Source: Acidimicrobiaceae bacterium (GTDB lineage Bacteria > Actinomycetota > Acidimicrobiia > Acidimicrobiales > Aldehydirespiratoraceae). Taken from it: a DNA stretch of 37,995 nucleotides. Positions 1 to 7,942 of this stretch are shown here, piece after piece. A program made the position numbers and the translations under genes. A model generated the notes under the pieces. The model saw only the letters and a list, made by a program, of their open reading frames with translations, was not told where the DNA came from and did no database searches. Position 1 is the stretch's first letter. Each line of letters starts with the position of its first letter. The DNA is taken from assembly GCA_028820455.1 (NCBI GenBank), contig JAPPJC010000017.1, positions 25,784-63,778 of the forward strand. The letters are read 5' to 3'.

Positions 1-80
<80 letters not shown>

Positions 81-213
81 GTTCATTCTTATTCGACCCA
101 ACATCAGCCAACCGGCAAAAGACGAGCGATCGCGTAGTGACTGACCTTGTCAATGCCAAATCTGCACCAATTCTGAGGGGTTGACTGCGGCGGCAACAGA
201 AAGTGGCGACAAC

Positions 214-239
214 GCAAGTGTGCTCTTGCCCACACTTGC
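214..239. terminator. Perfect 9-bp inverted repeat (GCAAGTGTG-N8-CACACTTGC), possible terminator downstream of tRNA-Cys
   Basis: Perfect arms with 8-nt loop, about 27 nt downstream of the minus-strand tRNA; no clear T-tract. Confidence 0.4.
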
Positions 240-266
240 CTCCCTCACACGGCAACCCCGCTTTTG

Positions 267-343
267 GAGCACCGGGCGGGATTTGAACCCGCGACTTTAC
301 GGCTTTGCAGGCCGTTCCCTTGGTCCGCTCGGGCACCGGTGCT
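267..343 (-). tRNA. tRNA-Cys (anticodon GCA)
   Basis: Acceptor AGCACCG/CGGTGCT, anticodon arm ACGGC-CTGCAAA-GCCGT, T arm GCGGG-TTCAAAT-CCCGC; CCA not encoded. Confidence 0.9.
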
Positions 344-980
344 TAGGAGTCAGTTTAGTATTCCAAGGTTCTTTTCGATCAACTTGCCGTACTAAACCTG
401 CTGTACTATTAGTGCGAGTGCGTGCCGCCACAAGTGCTATAACACTAGTGGCCCCAGCTTTTCGCAACAAAGCAGCCAACATTCTCAGAGTAGATCCCGT
501 GAGGATCACATCATCCACTAGTATGACAGGCCATCCCACTTTACTTGTTTTCATATGACTTGTTTTCACCGCGTATCCAAGCTCAGCCACACCACGATGC
601 CTCAGATCAGGAGAGACCTCACGCAAGCGCAGCTTTGTGTTCTGTCGGGTTAGCAAACCGGCGACATAGGTTCCGACTCCTGTCTCTGCTAAAGCTTCTG
701 CCAATAAAACATTAAGCTGAAAACCAGCTTTTTTGCCACTTGAAGGCACTGCAGCTATCAGGGGTGCCTTCTTGTTTTTCGTAAAACCTTCTACTTTGCC
801 GACTTGCTTTCGCAATGTCTTGAAGAGGTCTGCTAAATCTCTAGCAGCGTTGAAATCTCCGCAGTCTTTGGCTCTGTAAACCAACTTCCCTATGTGTGTG
901 CGCTCTGTACGATCAGAAAACCAGTAATCATCCAATACAAACAAGGCATTCAACCCGGTAATCGGATTCATCGTGTTCAT
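297..980 (-). CDS. ComF/phosphoribosyltransferase-like protein; 3' end runs into tRNA-Cys
   Basis: 227-aa ORF with PRPP-binding-like motif VILVDDVILTGSTL; TAA stop at 297-299 lies inside the tRNA gene. Confidence 0.65.
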   Translation of the reverse strand: MNTMNPITGLNALFVLDDYWFSDRTERTHIGKLVYRAKDCGDFNAARDLADLFKTLRKQVGKVEGFTKNKKAPLIAAVPSSGKKAGFQLNVLLAEALAETGVGTYVAGLLTRQNTKLRLREVSPDLRHRGVAELGYAVKTSHMKTSKVGWPVILVDDVILTGSTLRMLAALLRKAGATSVIALVAARTRTNSTAGLVRQVDRKEPWNTKLTPKHRCPSGPRERPAKP

Positions 981-1002
981 CTGGATGGGTTTGGATCTTC
1001 GG

Positions 1003-1075
1003 AGCGGACGACCGGCTTCGAACCGGCGACCTCAACCTTGGCAAGGTTGCGCTCTACCAACTGAGCTACGTCCGC
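1003..1075 (-). tRNA. tRNA-Gly (anticodon GCC)
   Basis: Acceptor GCGGACG/CGTCCGC, anticodon arm CAACC-TTGCCAA-GGTTG, T-loop GGTTCGAAGCC. Confidence 0.93.
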
Positions 1076-1108
1076 GTATAGTTCCTATCCTAGCAAGTTG
1101 CCACGACG

Positions 1109-1345
1109 TCAACCACGAGCTTCACGTGGACGCAGATCCACAGTAAGCCGCAGAATACCTTCTTCGAATGATATTTCAGAATCGCCGATAATGGCGAAAT
1201 CTTGAAAATCCAACTGGGCCTGCTCAAGAAATTTTTTGCGTTCTTCGCCGGCTACAGGAGGCAAATCCCGGCGTTTCACACTGTCGGCACGTTCACGGAA
1301 ACGTTGAATCATGGCATCAGGGTCGAATGTGTTTTCGGAGTTCAC
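1109..1345 (-). CDS. Hypothetical protein (78 aa)
   Basis: ORF with charged, protein-like composition between tRNA-Gly and a membrane-protein ORF; no motif recognised. Confidence 0.5.
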   Translation of the reverse strand: MNSENTFDPDAMIQRFRERADSVKRRDLPPVAGEERKKFLEQAQLDFQDFAIIGDSEISFEEGILRLTVDLRPREARG

Positions 1346-1395
1346 ACTGGCAATCTAGTGGCTAAAAAGGTTGATCACACCAATTTAGAAGTTGT

Positions 1396-1896
1396 TTACG
1401 TATCCGATGAGCTGTCTGTTATTGGATTCAAAAGTTTATCCGATGAGCAGTTTTTTTGACCTTCAGGTCGGCGAGACAGCGTGCGGTGTTGATCCGGATT
1501 CAAGAGTTCAGCTTCCTCATCCGACGTGTCATCGGCCTTCTTTTTCAAATCAGCAGTACGCATGCGCCGTCGTGGGCTGGTATGCCACAAGAAAATTATC
1601 AGCAAGACCACAAGTGAGGCAGATATTCCCACAAGAGCTAGCTTCACGAAGTTCAGCCGACGGCTACTGCCTGAATCGGCTTCAACAGTCTGAGTTCCCA
1701 ACACTTCAACAGTCTGGGTTTCCAGTGTTTGAGCTTTTGAATTCTGGGTAGGTAATCTGAATGTCTGTCGGACGTTACTCGACTTCAAAGCCGTCTCGAG
1801 TTTCAAGGGCATTTGAGGGCTCGCCAATAGGCCGACAAGAATCACGCTGAATATCGAACTCACAGCACTCAAGTGCAAATACTTCAAGTCATGCAT
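1396..1896 (-). CDS. Hypothetical membrane protein (166 aa)
   Basis: N-terminal hydrophobic segment and internal TM segment (LALVGISASLVVLLIIFLW) followed by basic residues. Confidence 0.5.
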   Translation of the reverse strand: MHDLKYLHLSAVSSIFSVILVGLLASPQMPLKLETALKSSNVRQTFRLPTQNSKAQTLETQTVEVLGTQTVEADSGSSRRLNFVKLALVGISASLVVLLIIFLWHTSPRRRMRTADLKKKADDTSDEEAELLNPDQHRTLSRRPEGQKNCSSDKLLNPITDSSSDT

Positions 1897-1910
1897 ACTG
1901 TTCCCATTGC

Positions 1911-3152
1911 TTACACGGTTTCGTGTATTTCGTCTAAGAATGCGCTTATCGGCTTGTACATTTGTCCTGTTTCCAACAGGAAAGCATCATGACCTTCGTC
2001 GCTGTCGATCATCACAAATCTGCAATCACCGCCTCCGTTGACAACTCCATCATAAATCTCTTGTTGTTGGTAGGGTGGATATAGAATGTCACTGGAAATG
2101 GCTGCTGTTAAGACTGGAACTTTAATGCGGCTCAGCGCAGTGGCTACTCCTCCTCGGTTTCGCCCGATATCATGCAAATCTATGGCTTTACTGATTGTCA
2201 TGTAAGTATTCGCGTCAAACCGTCTTACAAGTTTCTGTCCATGATGGTCTAAATACGATTCGATTTCGAAACGTCCCCAAAGATTGTAAAAATTGTCCAA
2301 ATCAAAAGAATCGCGTCCAAAACGATGATCGAACATTGCCGAACTCCGATAGGTCACTTGCGCTAATTCACGTGCTACAGCCAAGCCCCACCAAGGCCCG
2401 GAAGGCTTGTCGTAATAGTCGCCGTTATGCCAGTGAGGGTCACCGGCGACAGCAAGACGACCCACAGCATTCCAGGCAATTTGTGTGGGACTACTGGCAG
2501 TACAAGTCGCCAAAGGCAGAATTGACCGTACTCTTTTGGGATACATGACAGCCCATTCCAAGGCTTGCATTCCTCCCATCGAACCGCCAGCCACCGACAA
2601 CCAGCAACGAATACCAAGGTGGTTGGCTAGCAGTGCTTGGACTCTCACCATGTCTCGTATCGTCACCACCGGAAAACGTGAACCGTAAGGATATGCCTTA
2701 TAGCCAGCATCAGCCTGTCGGCTAGAATCGGGGGTGGAAAACATAGTCTCAGGTTCAGGTGGTGCATCTGCTGGACCTGTAGTTCCTTGACATCCACCCA
2801 ATACATTGCTGCACACCACAAAATAGCGATTCGTATCTATTGCCTTGCCAGGCCCGACCACGTTGTTCCACCATCCACCTGCAGGATAGGCACTGGTTAT
2901 TTCACCAGTAGCGTGCGAATCTCCCGTGAATGCGTGGCACACCAGTACAGCATTACCGGCGCCCTCGTTGAGCGTCCCCCAAGTCTCATAGGCAACTCTT
3001 ATTTCTTTGAGTCGGCCACCACCTTCCAAAGCGAAAGGATACTTGCCATCGGCGATATTGAAAAAAGAGCGATCCCCAGGTGGATCAGCTGGAGTCCATG
3101 CCCCGGTAGTAGGCAAAGCAGACGGAAAACGTGAAGCAAGTAACTCGTCCAT
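1911..3152 (-). CDS. metX: Homoserine O-acetyltransferase
   Basis: 413 aa; alpha/beta-hydrolase motifs including YETWGTLNE, HAFTGDSHATG, VAGGSMGGMQALEW, DSDEGHDAFLLE. Confidence 0.93.
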   Translation of the reverse strand: MDELLASRFPSALPTTGAWTPADPPGDRSFFNIADGKYPFALEGGGRLKEIRVAYETWGTLNEGAGNAVLVCHAFTGDSHATGEITSAYPAGGWWNNVVGPGKAIDTNRYFVVCSNVLGGCQGTTGPADAPPEPETMFSTPDSSRQADAGYKAYPYGSRFPVVTIRDMVRVQALLANHLGIRCWLSVAGGSMGGMQALEWAVMYPKRVRSILPLATCTASSPTQIAWNAVGRLAVAGDPHWHNGDYYDKPSGPWWGLAVARELAQVTYRSSAMFDHRFGRDSFDLDNFYNLWGRFEIESYLDHHGQKLVRRFDANTYMTISKAIDLHDIGRNRGGVATALSRIKVPVLTAAISSDILYPPYQQQEIYDGVVNGGGDCRFVMIDSDEGHDAFLLETGQMYKPISAFLDEIHETV

Positions 3153-3369
3153 GAATTGAAATCCTAATACTGACCTCTGTGTATCCGTGTATCCCTATTA
3201 CCAAAACCTAGCGTCCATAAGCTCTTAAGGTCACCACTCACCAAAAGTTGAGTTTGAACAATCAATAATACAAGCAACTGTCACAGCAGTAGCTTAGTAT
3301 AGACTGCATGAATCCCACCCGATTTTCAAATAAACCACAAGTCATTCAACAATCAGAGGAGGTAGACAA

Positions 3370-4311
3370 ATGACACATCCTTTTCGTTTTGGAGTGCTTC
3401 TCAGGTCACCATTGCCAGATCTTACTTGGACTGACACCGCCAAAAAATTGGAGGATTTGGGTTTTTCCGCTTTGAATATTCCAGATCACTTCGGTGATCA
3501 GTGGTCTGTTACTCCTGCATTAGCCGCTACTGCAGCAACTACTACCAAACTACGTCTCGGTCCTCTGGTGCTCTGCAATGATTACCGGCATCCTCTGATT
3601 CTCGCCCAGGAGATGGCGACAATAGATGTGATATCCGAAGGACGTTTGGAGTTGGGGTTAGGTGCTGGTTGGATGCGGTCTGATTATGACGCGTCAGGTA
3701 TTGAGTATGATAGTCCAGGCACTCGGATAGAACGTTTAGAAGAAGCCGTTCAAGTCGTATACGGATTGTTTTCCTCGGATTATTTTAGTTTCAGTGGCAA
3801 GTATTATCGAATAGGAGAACACTACGGTCGTCCTGACCCGGTGCAAACACGTGTGCCTTTGCTTATAGGCGGAGGCGGCCCAAAAATGTTGGGATTAGCT
3901 GCACGTTATGCCGATATTGTAGGGGTCAACGCAAATTTGCGATCGGGAAAGATAGATGAAAACACGCTCGATGATCTCACTGAAAGCAGATTTGACGAGA
4001 AACTGACCTGGGTACGCGACGCCGCTGGAGATCGATTTGAGCAGATCGAACTACATGTGCTGACACAAATAGCTCAAGTTACTGCAGGAGGCCAAGCTAC
4101 GAAAGACACGCTTAACGCTACGGCTTCTTTTGTCGGACGTCCTCCTGAAATAGCTGAAAAATCACCTATGCTTCTGATCGGTTCTGCCGAAGAGATGGCA
4201 GACACCTTACGCGAACGGCGTGAAAGATGGGGATTCAACTATATCAGCATTCCTGGTAGCAGCGACATAGAAGCCTTTTCAGCAGTTATAAACCTACTAG
4301 ACGGTGAATAA
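3370..4311 (+). CDS. LLM-class F420-dependent oxidoreductase
   Basis: 313 aa; FGVLLRSPLPDLTWTDTAKKLEDLGFSALNIPDHFGDQWS, RLELGLGAGWMRSDYDASGI; RBS-like gaggagg upstream. Confidence 0.85.
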   Translation: MTHPFRFGVLLRSPLPDLTWTDTAKKLEDLGFSALNIPDHFGDQWSVTPALAATAATTTKLRLGPLVLCNDYRHPLILAQEMATIDVISEGRLELGLGAGWMRSDYDASGIEYDSPGTRIERLEEAVQVVYGLFSSDYFSFSGKYYRIGEHYGRPDPVQTRVPLLIGGGGPKMLGLAARYADIVGVNANLRSGKIDENTLDDLTESRFDEKLTWVRDAAGDRFEQIELHVLTQIAQVTAGGQATKDTLNATASFVGRPPEIAEKSPMLLIGSAEEMADTLRERRERWGFNYISIPGSSDIEAFSAVINLLDGE

Positions 4312-4339
4312 TAATCGGGAGTGATAACCAACCACAGCA

Positions 4340-4350
4340 GGTAGGCTACC
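4340..4350. promoter_or_regulatory. Short palindrome GGTAGGCTACC upstream of DtxR-family gene, possible operator
   Basis: Perfect 5-1-5 inverted repeat in the LLM-DtxR intergenic region; resembles the core of DtxR/IdeR boxes but is not a full match. Confidence 0.25.
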
Positions 4351-4468
4351 AAGCATCGAAAATTTTGATAGAATAAGGTCGTTCACATTTTCACATATAA
4401 CCATCGATAGTTGTTCAATAGTCGCCGATGCCGAAAACCAATCAACCCAAGCAGGAAATGGATATCAA

Positions 4469-5335
4469 TTGAAACCGACGGATGGTCTTAGTTCGAAACT
4501 TGCCCAAGGTGTTGAGCGTGAACAAGGTATTGAGCCGGTGAGAGATGCTAAACCAGCAGGAAACAAAGTACACTCCCGCAAACCGCCCGATGATGGTACA
4601 ACAAATCACGCTAGCAACACCTTGAATCAAAATAGCAGTACTACAACTCACGATGCTAATTCACCAAACTTTGAAGAATACGGCGAAACCTTTGAAGAAT
4701 ACTGTGAAACGATTTACGGTTTGAACGAGGACAACCTACAAGTTATTCAGGCTCGCATAGCGGAACGTCTTGAGGTGTCCCCACCTGCAGTTTCAGAAAC
4801 AATCAAGCGAATGAAAAAGGCAGGTCTCGTTGAAAGCGATAGCGACACGATAACACTCACAGAAGCCGGAAATTTCTTGGGTGCTCAGGTAGTGCGACGT
4901 CATCGGATAGCTGAACGGTTTCTTACCGACATACTCAACCTACCCTGGGCACAAGCTCATACTGAAGCGAGTAAATGGGAGCACGTAATTTCAACTGAAG
5001 TAGAACAGTCGATGATGAAAGTGCTGAATCAGCCCACTACATGCCCTCACGGCAATCCCATTCCCGGATCAGAATATGAACCACCAAATCTGGTGGCGTT
5101 GAAAACTTTGGGGGTTGGAGACAGATTCACCATACGTCGTATACTCGAAGAACTAGAGTTTAAAGCAGGAATGCTGAATTTTTTGGAACAGTCACGTATT
5201 GTCCCCGGGGTTGAAGGCACTATAACAGCGTGCTCACCCAACGGCACTTCCACACTCGAAATCCAAGGGACATCCGTAGGGCTGGACAACTACATCACAG
5301 CCAGAGTACTTGTCACCAATTCTTCAACAGATTGA
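4469..5335 (+). CDS. DtxR/MntR/IdeR-family metal-dependent transcriptional regulator with N-terminal polar extension
   Basis: EEYCETIYGLNEDNLQVIQARIAERLEVSPPAVSETIKRMKKAGLV wHTH, then RRHRIAERFLTDIL and WEHVISTEVEQSM; TTG start assumed by the ORF track, true start may be downstream. Confidence 0.85.
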   Translation: MKPTDGLSSKLAQGVEREQGIEPVRDAKPAGNKVHSRKPPDDGTTNHASNTLNQNSSTTTHDANSPNFEEYGETFEEYCETIYGLNEDNLQVIQARIAERLEVSPPAVSETIKRMKKAGLVESDSDTITLTEAGNFLGAQVVRRHRIAERFLTDILNLPWAQAHTEASKWEHVISTEVEQSMMKVLNQPTTCPHGNPIPGSEYEPPNLVALKTLGVGDRFTIRRILEELEFKAGMLNFLEQSRIVPGVEGTITACSPNGTSTLEIQGTSVGLDNYITARVLVTNSSTD

Positions 5336-5391
5336 GTGGAAAACCTGGTAGGCTAGAGCAGGCCAATTAGCGAAAAAATTAACAGAAGCGC

Positions 5392-5416
5392 GTATGCAGA
5401 TGACGCATCCGCATAC
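5392..5416. terminator. Hairpin GTATGCAGATG-ACG-CATCCGCATAC between convergent genes
   Basis: 10 paired bases plus one A-C mismatch, 3-nt loop, between convergent DtxR and ABC genes; no T-tract. Confidence 0.4.
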
Positions 5417-5460
5417 CCTCACACAACCTCTAAGTACTCTAACACAGCTTCTAGCAGTAG

Positions 5461-6720
5461 CTAGTAGGCCGTACTGGTAGGCCGATACTTTTTCAGCTGG
5501 GCTATAAGAGAGGTGATATCCGGCTTCTGATTTTGGTTTAGCTGTTCGTCTGTTAGCTGTTCGTCTGTCTTCATAACTCTGTTTGTTGTTGCCTGGTTTT
5601 GTTTGGTGTTTGGTGTGATTGCCCGTTCATGTGGTTGGAAGGCAACTGTTCGAGTGCCGTTGTGGTGGATATCCACACAGGATCCAACTGCAAATCTAGG
5701 TGCACCACTAGCCCGACATCGCAGCATCGTACCACAACCCACTCGAATATAGTAAAGAGTGTCGTGTCCGTAGTACTCAAGATGATCGACAATTGTCGTC
5801 GTACCTTCTCTCAGAGCAAGCTGTTCCGGCCGTACCAACACGTCAACCATGCCTGAAACAGATCTTGAAAGGGGTATCTTCCCTAGCGAAGTTTGAGCTA
5901 TTCTCCCAGAAGCTGTTCCAGGTATTATTGCAGCATCACCCACAAAACCGGCGACCCAACGATCTGCGGGATGTTCGTAAATAACATTTGGAGGGTCTTG
6001 CTGAACCACGGTTCCGTTACGCATAACAGCAACATCACTGCCCAAGACAAAAGCTTCATTTTGGTCGTGCGTAACGAATACACAAGTAATACCCAATTCT
6101 CGTAACAGCAAAGCGAGATCTGCTCTTATCTCAACTCGCATAGCAGCATCCAGGTTGGAGAAAGGCTCATCAAGCAGCAACACCGATGGTTGCGGTGCTA
6201 ATGCTCGCGCTAAAGCCACTCGTTGGCATTGACCTCCTGATAAGGAAGCCGGCAGGCAGTCTGCCAGCTTTGCAATCTCAAGCAGGTCGAGTAGATCGGT
6301 CACTCGTGGCGAGGTTGATTTTCGTTTGAACCAACGATTCTGTCGTTCGGTGCGAGGCAACCCGAATGCTATATTCTCAGCTACTGTTAGATGTGGGAAT
6401 AATGCCCAGTCCTGAAAAACCATCCCCACTCCCCTCTTATCCGCAGGCACATGTACACCGTCTGAGGCCACAACTTTGGAGCCCAAATTGATAACACCGG
6501 AATCTATTCGATATAGGCCGGCTAATGTGCGCAGTAAGGTGGTTTTGCCGCATCCACTAGGACCAAGTATCGATAACGTACGACCTGCCAATGCGGTCAT
6601 CGACACGCCTTTGAGTATTTCATTCTCACTCAGTGAAACGCTGACGTCGTCTACAACCACTTCAACATTTGTAGAACGACTACTGTGCGATGAATCAGTC
6701 AAAAAAGAATTATTAAGCAT
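5461..6720 (-). CDS. ABC transporter ATP-binding protein, FbpC/PotA type
   Basis: Walker A GPSGCGKTTLLRT, signature LSGGQCQRVALARAL, Walker B SVLLLDEPFSNLD, C-terminal TOBE-like region. Confidence 0.9.
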   Translation of the reverse strand: MLNNSFLTDSSHSSRSTNVEVVVDDVSVSLSENEILKGVSMTALAGRTLSILGPSGCGKTTLLRTLAGLYRIDSGVINLGSKVVASDGVHVPADKRGVGMVFQDWALFPHLTVAENIAFGLPRTERQNRWFKRKSTSPRVTDLLDLLEIAKLADCLPASLSGGQCQRVALARALAPQPSVLLLDEPFSNLDAAMRVEIRADLALLLRELGITCVFVTHDQNEAFVLGSDVAVMRNGTVVQQDPPNVIYEHPADRWVAGFVGDAAIIPGTASGRIAQTSLGKIPLSRSVSGMVDVLVRPEQLALREGTTTIVDHLEYYGHDTLYYIRVGCGTMLRCRASGAPRFAVGSCVDIHHNGTRTVAFQPHERAITPNTKQNQATTNRVMKTDEQLTDEQLNQNQKPDITSLIAQLKKYRPTSTAY

Positions 6721-7072
6721 AGTTAATACCCTATTATAGTATCAGTTATTCTCAGCTGTTAATTACAACAACTATTGTGTCGTTCATCTAACAAGAACAA
6801 TTAACATCGCATGAGCTCTTTGAAAGATGCCGCCCTACCCCACCGAAGCCGTGTTGTCAATACTGGTTAGACGATTATCACCGGGCTTCGTTCTGATTGT
6901 GTCGAAAATCACTAAGCCAGTATTGCCGAGTTAGCCTACAAATGAGTTGCAAGTGTGTTTTCTTGTCATGCGAGGTATTAGCATCATCTATATGTTTCTA
7001 CTGGTTGTACATCGGAGCGTTTATTTTTTATCAGGTGGGAACTGAACACTCAACCCACGGAGAGGAGAACTT

Positions 7073-7774
7073 ATGAAAATCACTGCATTACGTCGTTTGC
7101 ATTCTCTGATTGCAGTAGTGGTCATGTTAGTAGCACTCGGCACAGCCTGCGGATCCGACGAAAATGACGACACTGAACCGATTGACTCAAATGAAGGAAC
7201 AACCACTACGACGGTAGCTCCTGATGTTGATGATCGTGATGATGATACTGATGGTATTGATGATCCTGACGATATGTCCACTGAAACTGGTGACAACGGA
7301 GAGATGGTCGACACAGAGGGCACGGACACGAACACCGGCACAGAAACTGAAACACCGGATGATAGCGCAGCAACCGCTACTACAGTACCCGTTGAAGAGC
7401 CTGTTTCCTTTACAGAGGAAGAACAAGCAGTGGCAGACGCATGGCTCAATGTGTTCAGCCCGGATAGCACTTGGGAAGAAATGCGGCCACACCTCACCGG
7501 TATTGAAGAAATCGAAGATTTAGCTAGAGAATACGCCGAAACGAAAACAGATCAAACATTTCCAGGTGTTACTTTAGAGGTTGTTTCTGTGGATATCGCA
7601 GGAACTACAGCCGATATCACGTTTGATATTCTGCTCAACGGTTCTCTCCTGCAACCAGGGAATTCCGGAGTGCTGACACTTGTTGACGAAACATGGGTCG
7701 TACAATACGACACGTTCTGTGATATGGTCGCACTAGCCGGCTACAGTTGCGATTTGTTGGCTTGGAACGCTTAG
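7073..7774 (+). CDS. Putative secreted lipoprotein with acidic/Thr-rich linker
   Basis: Signal sequence ending VALGTAC, long D/T/E-rich segment, C-terminal folded domain; RBS ggagaggag upstream. Confidence 0.75.
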   Translation: MKITALRRLHSLIAVVVMLVALGTACGSDENDDTEPIDSNEGTTTTTVAPDVDDRDDDTDGIDDPDDMSTETGDNGEMVDTEGTDTNTGTETETPDDSAATATTVPVEEPVSFTEEEQAVADAWLNVFSPDSTWEEMRPHLTGIEEIEDLAREYAETKTDQTFPGVTLEVVSVDIAGTTADITFDILLNGSLLQPGNSGVLTLVDETWVVQYDTFCDMVALAGYSCDLLAWNA

Positions 7775-7877
7775 ACTTCCCTTTTGGGGAACACGCTACT
7801 GACACTTCAAACAAGATACTGCTTCAGGAGGGGTGATCCCTGTATTTCAAATAGTCGAGATTAACAGTTCGGATTAT

Positions 7878-7942
7878 TCGCTAGTAGCTGAAGAGCAGTA
7901 GTAGTCCTTGTCGTAGCTGATATCGCTAGTAGCTGAAGAGCA
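7878..7942. repeat. 20-bp perfect direct repeat (tcgctagtagctgaagagca) at 7878-7897 and 7923-7942
   Basis: Copy two contains the stop codon of the minus-strand gene 7926-9440; offset 45 bp. Confidence 0.9.

Noticed and set aside
3153-3369. SAM riboswitch upstream of metX
   Set aside because: No recognisable SAM-aptamer core on the minus strand; only a small gtgtatcc tandem.
7775-7800. Terminator after the lipoprotein gene (ttcccttttggggaa)
   Set aside because: Only a 5-bp stem and no T-tract; too weak to list.
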